A DNA stretch of 64,000 bases from Paenarthrobacter aurescens (GCF_041549525.1 NZ_CP157456.1:1798001-1862000); one strand, 5' to 3'. Shown: positions 25,744 to 35,545, numbered from the stretch's first letter. A program made the numbers and translations. Notes: generated by a model from the letters alone, not told the origin.

Positions 25744-26502
25744 ATGCTTTTTGGGCGCGGCAAAAAGTCCAAGGACGAGCAGCCGGAAACCGCCGGCACC
25801 GTCGAGGAATCCGGTACCGGGACATCACAGTCGGAGCCGGGCGGGTCCGGCATCGCCGGTGACTTCCGGCTCGGCAAGGGTCCCCTGGACATCGACGAAA
25901 TCGAGAGCCGCGATGGCTACGTGGACCTCGGTGCGCTGTTGATTGCACCTGCTGACGGCCTCCAGTTGCGGCTTGAAGTTGAAGAAGCCACCCAGCGGGT
26001 GGTTGCTGTGACCATGGACCTGAATGGTTCCAGCCTGCAGCTTCAAGCGTTTGCGGCACCGCGTTCAGAGGGTCTGTGGGATGAGATCCGCGAACAGATC
26101 ACCCAGTCCGTGGCGAGCCAGGGTGGGGAAACTGAAGAAGTTTCCGGAGCCTTCGGCACCGAACTCGTAGCCAAACTGCCTGCTGAGGCAACTGACGGCA
26201 GCCGCGGCTTCCGTGCTGCCCGCTTCATGGGAGTGGATGGGCCGCGATGGTTCCTCCGCGGTGTGCTGGGAGGACAGGCTGCTCTGGAGCGTGATGCGGC
26301 AGCGGGATTGGAAGAACTCTTCCGCAAGGTTGTAGTGGTCCGTGGCGACAACCCCATGCCTCCGCGCGAGTTGCTTCAGTTGCGGCTGCCCAAGGATGCT
26401 GCCGTACCGGGCCAGGCCGGTGCTCCCCAAGGTGCGGTTCCGCCGGCGGAACCGGCCATGCAGCAACCGGAGCGAGGGCCGGAGATCACCCAGATTGGCT
26501 GA
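25744..26502 (+). CDS. DUF3710 family protein, 252 aa
   Basis: Soluble protein opening MLFGRGKKSKDEQPE and then FRLGKGPLDIDEIESRDGYV, DLGALLIAPADGLQLRLEVE and FMGVDGPRWFLRGVLGGQA, all typical of DUF3710. The C-terminus is a Pro/Gln-rich tail. AAGGAG lies 5 bases before ATG. Function unknown. First gene of a run DUF3710 - OB-fold - DUF3159 whose genes overlap and which keeps the same order in mycobacteria (Rv2696c-Rv2693c, from memory). Confidence 0.92.
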   Translation: MLFGRGKKSKDEQPETAGTVEESGTGTSQSEPGGSGIAGDFRLGKGPLDIDEIESRDGYVDLGALLIAPADGLQLRLEVEEATQRVVAVTMDLNGSSLQLQAFAAPRSEGLWDEIREQITQSVASQGGETEEVSGAFGTELVAKLPAEATDGSRGFRAARFMGVDGPRWFLRGVLGGQAALERDAAAGLEELFRKVVVVRGDNPMPPRELLQLRLPKDAAVPGQAGAPQGAVPPAEPAMQQPERGPEITQIG

Positions 26503-26869
26503 TGCGGCGGGCGGCAACGGGGTGCCTGGTCAGGGCCCCACAAGGCAGGGAGTGCGGGATCTGCCTGCCAGGGGCCGGGCAGTGTGCACCGGCTTCATTG
26601 AGTCGGTCACCCACCAGCCGCCCAGCGAGCAGCCCTTTTTCTCCGCCGTCGTGGTCGATTCCGTGCGTGCCGGAGCCGGGTCAGGGATGACCGACGGGCT
26701 CAGGAAGCCCTACGATCGCCTCCGCGTCATTTGGCTGGGGAGGACGCGTGTTCCGGGCATTGAAGCCGGCGTCGAACTCCGTCTTGAAGGCATGGTCACC
26801 CAGGTTGATGGCCTACCGGCCATGTTCAATCCCCGCTACGAAATACTTTCCCGTCAGGAGCACCTATGA
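26495..26869 (+). CDS. OB-fold nucleic-acid-binding-type protein, about 124 aa
   Basis: A short beta-rich protein: GRAVCTGFIESVTHQPPSEQPF, FSAVVVDSV, YDRLRVIWLGRTRVPGIEAG and LRLEGMVTQVDGLPAMFNPRY read as the strands of an OB fold and match the OB-fold protein conserved between DUF3710 and DUF3159 genes. Function unknown; nucleic-acid binding is a fold-based guess. The start is uncertain: TTG at 26495 overlaps the DUF3710 stop with GGAG upstream, while GTG at 26522 is the next option. Confidence 0.75.
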   Translation: MADAAGGNGVPGQGPTRQGVRDLPARGRAVCTGFIESVTHQPPSEQPFFSAVVVDSVRAGAGSGMTDGLRKPYDRLRVIWLGRTRVPGIEAGVELRLEGMVTQVDGLPAMFNPRYEILSRQEHL

Positions 26870-27648
26870 CCGTAGCCAACGGTTCGGAACCGAAGGACAC
26901 AGGGCGCGTTTCGCCCCATGAAAACGAAGAACCGCAGGTGGAAGCTCCAAAGACCGGTGCTGAAGGCCCCACGGTCTCCGATCTCGCCGCCGGGTATGCC
27001 GAAAAGGCCGGGCTGCACCGGAACAGTGCAGGTCACGTGGATATGCTCAAGTCCGCCGGGGGCGTGCAGGGCATAGCCGAGAGCATCCTTCCGGGCTTGG
27101 TGTTCCTGGTAGCCTTCACGGTCACACGTGACCTCACGCCTGCCCTGATTGCGGCATTGGGTGCGGCCGCTGTCTTCACGGTGGTTCGCTTGATTCAACG
27201 CCGTCCCCTGACACAAGCGTTGGCGGGTGTGGTGGGTGTGGGTATTTCTGCCTGGCTGGCAAACACCACGGGCAAAGCCGAGGACTTCTACGTCCTTGGC
27301 TTCTTTACCAACATCGCTTACATCGCGGCCATGGTGGTGTCCATTGCCCTCAAATGGCCGGTGGCCGGGCTTCTCTTTGGATTCGTGCGCAATGAAGGGC
27401 TGGAGTGGCGCAAGAATGCTGAACGCCTCCGGGCCTACTCCTTGGGTACCTGGATTGTGGTGGCAGTGCTGACTCTGCGCCTCGTGGTGCAGGTTCCCTT
27501 GTACTTCATGGGCGAGCCCGGCCTGACAGCGTTGGCTACCACCAGGCTCCTGATGGGCGCCCCGCTGTACATCCTGGGCCTCTGGGTGGCCTGGTTGGTC
27601 ACCAAGCCGTCGCTTCAGCCGTCGAAGCCGTCATCCTCGGCGGACTGA
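26866..27648 (+). CDS. DUF3159 family membrane protein, 260 aa
   Basis: Hydrophobic protein with about five to six membrane segments after a soluble, acidic 60-residue N-terminus. The signatures LKSAGGVQGIAESILPGLVF and GFVRNEGLEWRKN identify DUF3159. Function unknown. Its ATGA start overlaps the OB-fold stop by 4 bases, so translation is coupled. The last 34 bases overlap the 3' end of the convergent ceoC gene. Confidence 0.92.
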   Translation: MTVANGSEPKDTGRVSPHENEEPQVEAPKTGAEGPTVSDLAAGYAEKAGLHRNSAGHVDMLKSAGGVQGIAESILPGLVFLVAFTVTRDLTPALIAALGAAAVFTVVRLIQRRPLTQALAGVVGVGISAWLANTTGKAEDFYVLGFFTNIAYIAAMVVSIALKWPVAGLLFGFVRNEGLEWRKNAERLRAYSLGTWIVVAVLTLRLVVQVPLYFMGEPGLTALATTRLLMGAPLYILGLWVAWLVTKPSLQPSKPSSSAD

Positions 27649-28352
27649 TCGGCTGATTCGGCCGTTCCCCCGGGACGTTCGTGATCGTCAGCGGAGGCTG
27701 GCGACAACAGGGCCCGCAAGCCGTCCTCGGCCGCGATGGTGGTGACGAAGAAGAGTTCGTCGCCGCCGTCGAGCACATCATCACGCGTGGGCGTTATGGG
27801 TGCCTGATCACGCAGGATGGCAACCAGGGTGGCATCCTCGGGCCACTGAATTCCACCTACCGTGCTGCCGATGACATGGGAGTCATGCGGAACGGTGAAT
27901 TCCACGATCGAGGCAACACCTGTTTGCAGCGTTAGCAGGCGTACGATGTCGCCGATTTCCACGGCTTCTTCCACCAATGCCGTCATCAGCTGTGGTGTGT
28001 TCACCGCTACGTCCACGCCCCAGGAGTCATTGAACATCCAGTCGTTCTTGGGGTTGTTTACGCGTCCCACGGTCCGGCCGACGCCGAATTCGGTCTTGGC
28101 GAGCAAGGACACCACCAGATTCACTTTGTCGTCGCCCGTGGCAGAAACCACGACGTCGGCATCCTCAAGTTTGGCGTCCTGCAGGGTGCTGAGTTCGCAG
28201 GCATCGCCCACCAGCCATCGGGCACCCCGGAGTCCGCTGCGCCCAATGACCTCGGGCTTGAGGTCAATAAGGAGAATTTCGTGTTTGTGGGCCAGCAGCT
28301 CACGGGCAATGGACGAGCCGACGCTGCCCGCGCCAACAATGACAACTTTCAC
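27615..28352 (-). CDS. ceoC: TrkA/RCK-family potassium regulatory protein (CeoC-like), 245 aa
   Basis: Cytoplasmic RCK protein with an N-terminal NAD-binding Rossmann motif MKVVIVGAGSVGSSIAREL, the acidic strand-end in ILLIDLKPEVIG, and a C-terminal TrkA_C domain (VIGSTVGGIQWPEDATLVAIL). Such proteins gate K+ channels and transporters in response to nucleotides. The GTG start shares one base with the ceoB stop (TAGTG). A charged 25-residue tail ends the protein. Usually paired with TrkH or Ktr; none is in the window, but a KimA-like importer is divergent on the far side of ceoB. Confidence 0.88.
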   Translation of the reverse strand: MKVVIVGAGSVGSSIARELLAHKHEILLIDLKPEVIGRSGLRGARWLVGDACELSTLQDAKLEDADVVVSATGDDKVNLVVSLLAKTEFGVGRTVGRVNNPKNDWMFNDSWGVDVAVNTPQLMTALVEEAVEIGDIVRLLTLQTGVASIVEFTVPHDSHVIGSTVGGIQWPEDATLVAILRDQAPITPTRDDVLDGGDELFFVTTIAAEDGLRALLSPASADDHERPGGTAESADQSAEDDGFDG

Positions 28353-29023
28353 TAAGACTCCTTGGCGGGTGCTTTGGCGAGAATCCGGCTGATCTCGGAC
28401 GTTCTGTCCAGGCTCACTATCGCGTGGACGGTATCACCCTCCTGGTATGCGGTGCCGGCTTGGGGCAACAGACCTTCACCGAACCGGGTGAGGAAAGCGA
28501 TGCGGATTCCGGCGGCGGACTCGATCGAGTCCAAGCTGTGTCCTATCCACGCTTCGTGCAGATCAACCTCGGCAAGTACCAGCCGGCCTGATGGTTCGCG
28601 GTAGTCACCGGCCAGGTGCTGCTCGGGAAGAATCCGCCGGAGAACCTGGTCGGCACTCCACCGCACGGCAGCCACTGTGGGGATACCCAGCCGCTGGTAA
28701 ATTTCGGCGCGGCCGGGATCGTAGATCCGGGCCACTACATGGGCCACATGGAATGTCTCGCGGGCAACGCGCGTGGCCAGGATGTTTGAGTTATCGCCGC
28801 TGGAGACCGCAGCGAAGGCGTATGCCTCTTCCACGCCGGCCTGCTTGAGGGTGTCACGGTCAAAGCCGACTCCGGTGACCTTGCGTCCTGTGAAGGTGTT
28901 GCGCAACCGGCGGAAGGCCCGCTCGTCCTGGTCGATGATGGCCACGGAGTGACCGGCATCCTCCAAAGTGTGTGCCAGGGTTGCGCCAACACGGCCGCAA
29001 CCCATGATCACGAAGTGAGCCAC
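28352..29023 (-). CDS. ceoB: TrkA/RCK-family potassium regulatory protein (CeoB-like), 223 aa
   Basis: Second RCK protein of the pair. Opens MAHFVIMGCGRVGATLAHTL (GxGxxG) with the acidic NAD-ribose residue in VAIIDQDERAFRRL, and ends in a TrkA_C domain (VDLHEAWIGHSLDSIESAAG, then YQEGDTVHAIVSL). The two RCK proteins probably form a hetero-oligomeric ring. The order ceoB-ceoC divergent from an APC-type permease equals M. tuberculosis Rv2691-Rv2692 against Rv2690c (from memory). The gene has ATG with an AAGGAGACAC-type site (GGAGA) just upstream. Confidence 0.88.
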   Translation of the reverse strand: MAHFVIMGCGRVGATLAHTLEDAGHSVAIIDQDERAFRRLRNTFTGRKVTGVGFDRDTLKQAGVEEAYAFAAVSSGDNSNILATRVARETFHVAHVVARIYDPGRAEIYQRLGIPTVAAVRWSADQVLRRILPEQHLAGDYREPSGRLVLAEVDLHEAWIGHSLDSIESAAGIRIAFLTRFGEGLLPQAGTAYQEGDTVHAIVSLDRTSEISRILAKAPAKES

Positions 29024-29124
29024 CGTGTCTCCTTATGTGTGTAGTCAGTCCCGCTCGGTATGACTTTACCGGTGCAGCGGGGTAAGCCGGGGACCGCCGT
29101 CATGACATCCCCGGGGATTCAGAG

Positions 29125-29130
29125 TAGCTT
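29125..29130 (+). promoter_or_regulatory. -10 box TAGCTT of the KimA-like gene, probably leaderless
   Basis: TAGCTT ends 6 bases before the GTG start at 29137. With only 113 bases to ceoB there is no room for a long leader riboswitch. Confidence 0.45.
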
Positions 29131-29136
29131 TGCGGA

Positions 29137-31110
29137 GTGCTGACAATTCTGAATGCCGCGAAGAGGGTATTGGTGGGCCGGCCAGTCAGGAATGACCGCC
29201 TGTCCCACACCTTGTTGCCCAAACGCATCGCTTTGCCGATCTTCGCCTCGGACGCCCTGTCCTCAGTGGCGTATGCGCCGGATGAAATCCTGCTGACGCT
29301 TGCGCTTGCCGGCGTCAGTGCCGTGGCGTTCTCCCCGCTGGTTGGTCTCGCGGTCATGGTGGTCTTGCTCACAGTAGTGGCTTCATACCGCCAAAACGTC
29401 CACGCTTACCCTTCCGGTGGTGGCGATTATGAAATTGCCAGCGTCAACCTCGGCAAATATGCCGGGCTCACCGTGGCCTCTGCCTTGCTGGTGGATTATG
29501 TCCTCACCGTTGCGGTGTCCATGTCCTCGGCTGCCACTTACCTCACCACGGCCGTCCCGGCGTTGCACGGCCAGCAGGCGATGATTGCCACTGTGGGTGT
29601 GATCATCCTTGCCCTGGTCAACCTCCGGGGAGTGAAGGAAGCAGGATCGCTCTTCGCTGTGCCGACGTACATCTTCATGGCATCCATTCTCGGGATGACG
29701 GCTGTGGGTATCTTCCAGGCGGCCACCGGGACGCTGGGGGAGGCGCCTTCGGCGAACTTCACCATTGTCCCTGAGCCTGGATTTGATGAGGGCCTGGTGG
29801 GATTGGCTGGAGCATTCCTGCTGCTGCGCGCTTTCTCCTCCGGCGCCGCCGCCCTTACAGGTGTGGAAGCCATCAGCAACGGGGTGCCCAATTTCCAAAA
29901 GCCCAAGAGCAAGAACGCGGCAACAACCCTGCTTCTGCTCGGCGTTATTGCCGCCTCAATGCTGGCCGGTATTCTCTACCTAGCCAACGCCACCAAAGTC
30001 CACATTGTTCTGGACCCTGCCCGGGAGTTCCTGGTGGATGGCAAGCCGCTCCCGGAAGGCTACATCCAGACCCCCGCCATCAGCCAGATTGCCGACACCA
30101 TTTTTGGGTCCGGCTCCATCCTCTTCTACGTAGTGGTTGCTGCAACTGGCGTGATCCTGGTCTTCGCCTCCAATACGGCGTTCAACGGCTTTCCCGTGCT
30201 GGGTTCCATCCTGGCCCAGGACGGCTACCTGCCCAGGCAACTCCGGACGCGGGGCGACAGGCTCGCCTTCAGCAATGGCGTTCTTGCGTTGGCTGCCGGT
30301 GCGCTGGTCCTGATCCTGGCATTCAACGCAGACGTCACCAAGCTGATCCAGCTCTACATTGTGGGCGTCTTCATTTCCTTCACGGCCAGCCAACTGGGGA
30401 TGATCCGGCACTGGGGCCGCGAACTGAAACTCGCCCGGGACAAAACTGTTCGGCGGCGCATCATCAAGTCGCGAACCATCAACATGCTGGGCTTCGGGAT
30501 GACGGCACTGGTGCTGGTCATTGTCCTCATCACCAAATTTGAGCAGGGCGCCTGGATAGCCCTGCTGGCCATGTTCGTGCTCTTCCTGATCATGTGGAGC
30601 ATTCGCGCGCACTATGACAACGTGGCCAGGGAGTTGGCGGTGGATGAGGATTCCTCGCCCCGTGCTCTTCCCACCAGGGTTCACGCGGTTCTCCTGGTTT
30701 CACACGTCCGTAAGCCGGTGCTCCGGGCGCTGGCCTACGCGAGGGCATCGCGGCCCTCCCGCCTGGACGCCGTCACCGTTGACATCAGCGCCGAAGAGAC
30801 GGCGCAGACGGTCCGGGATTGGGAGAAGCTGGAGATTCCGGTTCCCCTGACGGTCCTGGCCAGTCCCTACCGTGAGACCGTGACACCCATCATGGACTAC
30901 ATCAAGAACATGCGCCGCGACTCACCGCGGGACCTGATCGTGGTGTACATCCCCGAATACGTGGTGGGCAAATGGTGGGAACAACTTGTCCATAACCAGA
31001 CAGCACTCAGAATCAAGACGAGGCTCCACTTTGAACCCGGAGTCATGGTTGCCAGCGTTCCCTGGCAGTTGAAATCGTCCGAAGAAGCAAAGGCACTGCA
31101 GGATACCTAA
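29137..31110 (+). CDS. APC-superfamily permease, KimA-like potassium importer candidate, 657 aa
   Basis: About twelve membrane helices (residues 40-480) followed by a roughly 140-residue cytoplasmic C-terminal domain. The opening HTLLPKRIALPIFASDALSS and the segment SYRQNVHAYPSGGGDYEIAS match the KimA (YdaO) family of Bacillus, high-affinity K+/H+ symporters; the C-terminal domain is also found there. Generic annotation would be amino acid permease. The divergent ceoB-ceoC RCK genes strongly support potassium. In Bacillus kimA is under a c-di-AMP riboswitch; I see none here. The 3' end abuts the RNA methyltransferase gene with no gap. Confidence 0.8.
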   Translation: MLTILNAAKRVLVGRPVRNDRLSHTLLPKRIALPIFASDALSSVAYAPDEILLTLALAGVSAVAFSPLVGLAVMVVLLTVVASYRQNVHAYPSGGGDYEIASVNLGKYAGLTVASALLVDYVLTVAVSMSSAATYLTTAVPALHGQQAMIATVGVIILALVNLRGVKEAGSLFAVPTYIFMASILGMTAVGIFQAATGTLGEAPSANFTIVPEPGFDEGLVGLAGAFLLLRAFSSGAAALTGVEAISNGVPNFQKPKSKNAATTLLLLGVIAASMLAGILYLANATKVHIVLDPAREFLVDGKPLPEGYIQTPAISQIADTIFGSGSILFYVVVAATGVILVFASNTAFNGFPVLGSILAQDGYLPRQLRTRGDRLAFSNGVLALAAGALVLILAFNADVTKLIQLYIVGVFISFTASQLGMIRHWGRELKLARDKTVRRRIIKSRTINMLGFGMTALVLVIVLITKFEQGAWIALLAMFVLFLIMWSIRAHYDNVARELAVDEDSSPRALPTRVHAVLLVSHVRKPVLRALAYARASRPSRLDAVTVDISAEETAQTVRDWEKLEIPVPLTVLASPYRETVTPIMDYIKNMRRDSPRDLIVVYIPEYVVGKWWEQLVHNQTALRIKTRLHFEPGVMVASVPWQLKSSEEAKALQDT

Positions 31111-32487
31111 ATGACCTCCCACAGCAATTCCCCCCAACACACAAGAGAACACCACGCCACCGATCAGGGCATGCCAGGAACTGAACTGGTAGTGGAAGTC
31201 GGCAACATCGCCCACGGAGGGCACTTCGTTGCCAGGCATGAAGGGCGTGTGATCTTCGTCCGGCACGCCATCCCGGGAGAGAAAGTCCGCATCCGTTTGA
31301 CAGACTCCGGTGACTCTTCGCGCTTCTGGCGTGCCGACGTCGTCGAGGTCCTTGAAGCCTCGCCGGGCCGCGTTCCGCACTTTTGGAAACAAGCGGATTC
31401 GCTGGGCTCCTGGAGCCGGGGATCGGCACCGGTGGGAGGTGCGGAGCTTGGACACATCTCCTTGGAGCGCCAGCGCGCGCTGAAGGCCGAAGTGCTGGCC
31501 GAACAACTCAAGCGGCTTGCCGGCCTGGACCTCACCACAGAGGTGGAGGCCGTAGGAGAGAATCACGACGCCGGACTCGGCTGGCGTACCCGCGCCAGCT
31601 TCGCGGTAACTCCCAAGGGCCGGTTGGGCATGCACGCGCACCGGTCAGATGCGGTTCTTCCCATTAAGGAGATGCCGCTGGCACTGGCCGGTCTCAACGC
31701 GATGATGCTGTGGGAACTGGACCTGTCCGGTATTGCCCGGGTGGAGGTTGCCGTCCCCGCCAACGGTTCCCGGCCCCTGATCCTGCTGGCTCCCGAAGAA
31801 TCGACCAGTCCCAAGCGATTGCACAGCATCCTCTCCCAGCTGCCCCATGAGGTTTCCGTTGCCAGCTTTGATCCCGGCAAGGGAGAGGTCCTGCAACTGC
31901 GGGGGAGGACCTGGGTTCAGGAAACAGCGGCGGGTCACCAATACCGCGTGACAGGTGAGGGTTTTTGGCAGATCCATAAGGATGCCCCGGAGACCCTGGT
32001 GGGCGCCGTAACGGGCTATCTTTCCGAGGGTGGGTACTTGGAGCCCGGAGCGGCTGTGGCCGATCTTTACGCGGGTGCAGGGCTGTTTACGGCACCTTTG
32101 GCGGATGCCGTGGGAGTTACCGGTTCGGTACTGTCCGTGGAAGGTGCGCCGGGGACCAGCCGGGACGCCCGCAAGAATCTGCATGGTCAATCCCACGTGG
32201 AAATTGTGCAGGGCCGGGTTGAGCGGGTCCTGCACCAACGTGCCCGCAGCTTTGACTCGCTGGTCCTGGATCCGCCCCGGGCCGGTGCAGGCAAGGCCGT
32301 GGTCAAACAATTGATGGCCACCGGTCCCCGTGCAATCGCGTATGTGTCGTGTGATCCGGCATCCTTCGCGCGTGATCTGGGTTACTTCCAGCAAGGTGGC
32401 TGGCGACTGGAGTCGTTGCGGGCCTTTGACCTTTATCCACACACCCATCACATGGAAACGGTGGGCCTGATAGTCCCGGCAGGGTAG
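31111..32487 (+). CDS. TRAM-domain 23S rRNA/tRNA uracil-C5 methyltransferase (TrmA/RlmD-like), 458 aa
   Basis: N-terminal TRAM domain (VVEVGNIAHGGHFVARHEGR about residues 27-85), then a Rossmann methyltransferase domain with SAM motif VADLYAGAGLFTAPLA near 315, LDPPRAGAGKAV, and the catalytic cysteine in AYVSCDPASFARDL. These are the signatures of RNA m5U methyltransferases. The four Fe-S cysteines of RlmD are not seen, as usual in actinobacteria. Target RNA is not known. ATG directly follows the permease stop codon TAA, so both are on one transcript. Confidence 0.9.
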   Translation: MTSHSNSPQHTREHHATDQGMPGTELVVEVGNIAHGGHFVARHEGRVIFVRHAIPGEKVRIRLTDSGDSSRFWRADVVEVLEASPGRVPHFWKQADSLGSWSRGSAPVGGAELGHISLERQRALKAEVLAEQLKRLAGLDLTTEVEAVGENHDAGLGWRTRASFAVTPKGRLGMHAHRSDAVLPIKEMPLALAGLNAMMLWELDLSGIARVEVAVPANGSRPLILLAPEESTSPKRLHSILSQLPHEVSVASFDPGKGEVLQLRGRTWVQETAAGHQYRVTGEGFWQIHKDAPETLVGAVTGYLSEGGYLEPGAAVADLYAGAGLFTAPLADAVGVTGSVLSVEGAPGTSRDARKNLHGQSHVEIVQGRVERVLHQRARSFDSLVLDPPRAGAGKAVVKQLMATGPRAIAYVSCDPASFARDLGYFQQGGWRLESLRAFDLYPHTHHMETVGLIVPAG

Positions 32488-32598
32488 CGGCAGCCCACCC
32501 CGCCCTCCATGGTGCAGTAGGCCGAACTGTGGTGTTTGCGGACCGGCGCCGGATCAGTGACGCAATGCAGGAGTATGCCACTACGATGGCAGTAGTAG

Positions 32599-32633
32599 CC
32601 CCGGTCCGCAGAAATCAACGCTGCGGACCGGGG
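32599..32633. terminator. Perfect 13-bp hairpin downstream of the RNA methyltransferase
   Basis: CCCCGGTCCGCAG (32599-32611) pairs with CTGCGGACCGGGG (32621-32633) around a 9-base loop. It lies 112 bases after the methyltransferase stop and 99 bases before acnA, most likely ending the kimA-like/methyltransferase transcript; no T run. Confidence 0.55.
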
Positions 32634-32659
32634 TGACCAAGAGAGATGCCGCCCGGCTA

Positions 32660-32678
32660 AGTAAGGTGCGCCTAACTG
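32660..32678. promoter_or_regulatory. Candidate DtxR/IdeR-type iron box upstream of acnA
   Basis: The stretch has TAAGGT (32662-32667) and GCCTAAC (32670-32676), matching 13 of 19 positions of the TWAGGTTAGCCTAACCTWA iron box by eye, and an imperfect inverted repeat AGTAAGG/CCTAACT. Aconitase is an Fe-S enzyme often under iron control. A weak but sensible candidate. Confidence 0.35.
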
Positions 32679-32731
32679 GCTAGCGGCCAACCACGCGACA
32701 AAGATGAAACTGTTGCGAGAGGAGTCCTGCC

Positions 32732-35539
32732 ATGAGCACTGTGGACAGCTTCGGTTCCAAAGGCGTACTGAATGTAGCCGGCACCGACTATGAAATTTTC
32801 CGGTTGAACTCCGTAGAGGGCGCAGACAGCCTTCCGTTCAGCCTTAAGGTATTGCTTGAAAACCTCCTGCGGACTGAGGATGGCGCCAATATTACGGCTG
32901 ACCATGTCCGCGCCCTGGCCGGTTGGGATCCCAATGCGGAGCCCAACACGGAAATCCAGTTCACCCCCGCCCGCGTCATCATGCAGGACTTCACCGGCGT
33001 TCCCTGCGTCGTTGACCTGGCTACCATGCGTGAAGCGGTCAAGGAACTCGGCGGTGACCCCAAGCGCGTCAACCCGTTGGCGCCTGCGGAAATGGTGATC
33101 GACCACTCCGTCCAGATTGACGCCTTCGGAAACTCCGGCGCACTGGAGCGCAACATGGAGATCGAATACCAGCGCAACGGTGAGCGCTACCAGTTCCTTC
33201 GCTGGGGCCAGACCGCTTTTGACGACTTCAAGGTTGTCCCCCCTGGAACCGGCATCGTCCACCAGGTCAACATTGAATACCTGGCACGTACGGTCATGAC
33301 CCGCGAGGTTGACGGCGTTCTCCGCGCCTACCCGGACACCTGCGTTGGCACCGACTCCCACACCACCATGGTCAACGGCCTGGGCATCCTGGGTTGGGGC
33401 GTTGGCGGTATCGAAGCCGAAGCTGCAATGCTCGGCCAGCCCGTCTCCATGCTGATTCCCCGCGTCGTGGGCTTCAAGCTCAAGGGCAGCATCCCCGCCG
33501 GCGCCACCGCTACCGACGTCGTGCTGACCATCACCGAAATGCTGCGCAAGCACGGTGTTGTGGGCAAGTTCGTGGAGTTCTACGGCGAAGGCGTGGCGGC
33601 TGTGCCGCTGGCCAACCGCGCCACCATCGGCAACATGAGCCCGGAATTCGGTTCCACGGCTGCCATGTTCCCCATTGATGACGTAACTCTGGACTACCTG
33701 CGCCTGACCGGCCGCTCCGAGGCCAACGTGGCTCTCGTGGAGGCCTACAGCAAGGAACAGGGCCTCTGGCACGATCCTTCCCGCGAACTGCGTTTCTCCG
33801 AGTTCCTCGAGCTGGACCTGTCCACCGTTGTTCCCTCCATCTCCGGCCCCAAGCGTCCCCAGGACCGCATTGAGCTCACCGATGCCAAGGAGCAGTTCCG
33901 TAAGGACATCCACAACTACGTGGCCATCGAAGACGGCAGCGTGGATGAGTCCTTGGACGAATCCTTCCCGGCCTCGGACGCTCCGTCCTTCACGCATGCC
34001 GACTCGCACACCACGGAGACCGACCGCGTTTACTCGGCCGCCAACGGTGCCCATGGCCGCCCCTCCTCGCCGGTCAAGGTCACCACTGCCGACGGCCGCG
34101 AGTTCGAGCTGGACCACGGTGCAGTGTCGATCGCTTCGATCACCTCCTGCACCAACACCTCCAACCCGTCCGTCATGCTGGCTGCGGCACTCCTTGCACG
34201 CAATGCCGTGGACAAGGGCCTGACGTCCAAGCCGTGGGTCAAGACCTCCGTGGCTCCGGGCTCAAAGGTAGTCACCGACTACTACGAGAAGTCCGGCCTG
34301 ACTCCCTACCTGGAGAAGCTTGGCTTCTACATTGTGGGTTACGGTTGCGCCACCTGCATTGGTAACTCCGGGCCGCTTGAGCCGGAAATCTCCGAGGCAA
34401 TCCAAGCGAACGACCTCTCTGTTACCGCAGTTCTCTCCGGTAACCGCAACTTCGAAGGCCGCATCAACCCGGACGTGAAGATGAACTACCTGGCCTCCCC
34501 GCCGTTGGTCATCGCTTACGCCCTGGCTGGCTCCATGGACTTCGACTTCGACACCGATGCCCTGGGCACGGACTCCGAGGGCAACGACGTCTTCCTCAAG
34601 GACATCTGGCCGAACCCCACCGAGGTGCAGGAAGTCATTGACTCCTCCATTGACGAGGCCATGTTCGCCAAGGGCTACGAGGGCGTCTTCGACGGCGACG
34701 ACCGCTGGAAGGCTCTCGACACCCCGGCAGGAGACACCTTCGCCTGGGCAGAGGACTCCACTTATGTACGGAAGCCCCCATACTTCGAAGGCATGAAGGC
34801 CCAGCCGGATCCCGTCAAGGACATCTCCGGCGCCCGCGTGCTCTTGAAGCTTGGCGATTCGGTCACCACGGACCACATCTCCCCGGCCGGTTCCTTCAAG
34901 TCGGACACTCCTGCAGGCCAGTACCTTCTGGCCAACGGTGTGGAGCGCAAGGACTTCAACTCCTACGGTTCACGCCGTGGCAACCACGAAGTCATGATCC
35001 GCGGTACGTTTGCCAACATCCGTATCAAGAACCAGCTCCTGGACAACGTTGAGGGTGGCTTCACCCGCGACTTCAGCCAGGAAGGCGCACCGCAGGCCTA
35101 CGTTTACGACGCCGCCCAGAACTACCAGGCAGCAGGAACACCCCTGGTTGTCCTGGCAGGCAAGGAATACGGCTCCGGTTCATCCCGCGACTGGGCAGCC
35201 AAGGGCACCGCACTTCTGGGTGTCAAGGCTGTTATTGCTGAGAGCTACGAGCGCATCCACCGCTCCAACCTCATTGGCATGGGCGTCCTTCCCCTGCAGT
35301 ACCCTGCAGGCGAGTCCGCAGCAACCATCGGCCTGACCGGCACGGAGACGTTTGCAGTGGAAGGTGTCACCGAGCTCAACAACGGCACCACGCCGAAGAC
35401 GCTCAAGGTGACGGCCACGGCTGAAGACGGCACCACCAAGTCCTTCGATGCCGTTCTGCGCATCGATACCCCGGGTGAAGCAGACTACTACCGCAACGGC
35501 GGCATCCTGCAGTACGTTCTGCGCCAGATCTCGGCATAA
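32732..35539 (+). CDS. acnA: Aconitate hydratase A, 935 aa
   Basis: Interconverts citrate and isocitrate in the TCA cycle with a [4Fe-4S] cluster. The cluster cysteines are in [16 protein letters not shown] and [16 protein letters not shown]. The C-terminal swivel domain carries [19 protein letters not shown] with the substrate arginine/serine motif. The acidic insert around residues 390-440 ([17 protein letters not shown]) is typical of actinobacterial AcnA. GAGAGGAGTCC ribosome site before ATG. Monocistronic: hairpin upstream and double hairpin downstream. Confidence 0.97.
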   Translation: MSTVDSFGSKGVLNVAGTDYEIFRLNSVEGADSLPFSLKVLLENLLRTEDGANITADHVRALAGWDPNAEPNTEIQFTPARVIMQDFTGVPCVVDLATMREAVKELGGDPKRVNPLAPAEMVIDHSVQIDAFGNSGALERNMEIEYQRNGERYQFLRWGQTAFDDFKVVPPGTGIVHQVNIEYLARTVMTREVDGVLRAYPDTCVGTDSHTTMVNGLGILGWGVGGIEAEAAMLGQPVSMLIPRVVGFKLKGSIPAGATATDVVLTITEMLRKHGVVGKFVEFYGEGVAAVPLANRATIGNMSPEFGSTAAMFPIDDVTLDYLRLTGRSEANVALVEAYSKEQGLWHDPSRELRFSEFLELDLSTVVPSISGPKRPQDRIELTDAKEQFRKDIHNYVAIEDGSVDESLDESFPASDAPSFTHADSHTTETDRVYSAANGAHGRPSSPVKVTTADGREFELDHGAVSIASITSCTNTSNPSVMLAAALLARNAVDKGLTSKPWVKTSVAPGSKVVTDYYEKSGLTPYLEKLGFYIVGYGCATCIGNSGPLEPEISEAIQANDLSVTAVLSGNRNFEGRINPDVKMNYLASPPLVIAYALAGSMDFDFDTDALGTDSEGNDVFLKDIWPNPTEVQEVIDSSIDEAMFAKGYEGVFDGDDRWKALDTPAGDTFAWAEDSTYVRKPPYFEGMKAQPDPVKDISGARVLLKLGDSVTTDHISPAGSFKSDTPAGQYLLANGVERKDFNSYGSRRGNHEVMIRGTFANIRIKNQLLDNVEGGFTRDFSQEGAPQAYVYDAAQNYQAAGTPLVVLAGKEYGSGSSRDWAAKGTALLGVKAVIAESYERIHRSNLIGMGVLPLQYPAGESAATIGLTGTETFAVEGVTELNNGTTPKTLKVTATAEDGTTKSFDAVLRIDTPGEADYYRNGGILQYVLRQISA

Positions 35540-35545
35540 CGAAGC

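Noticed and set aside
29024..29136. c-di-AMP (ydaO) riboswitch before the KimA-like gene
   Set aside because: The gap is only 113 bases, no conserved riboswitch segments are visible, and a -10 box lies 6 bases before the start.
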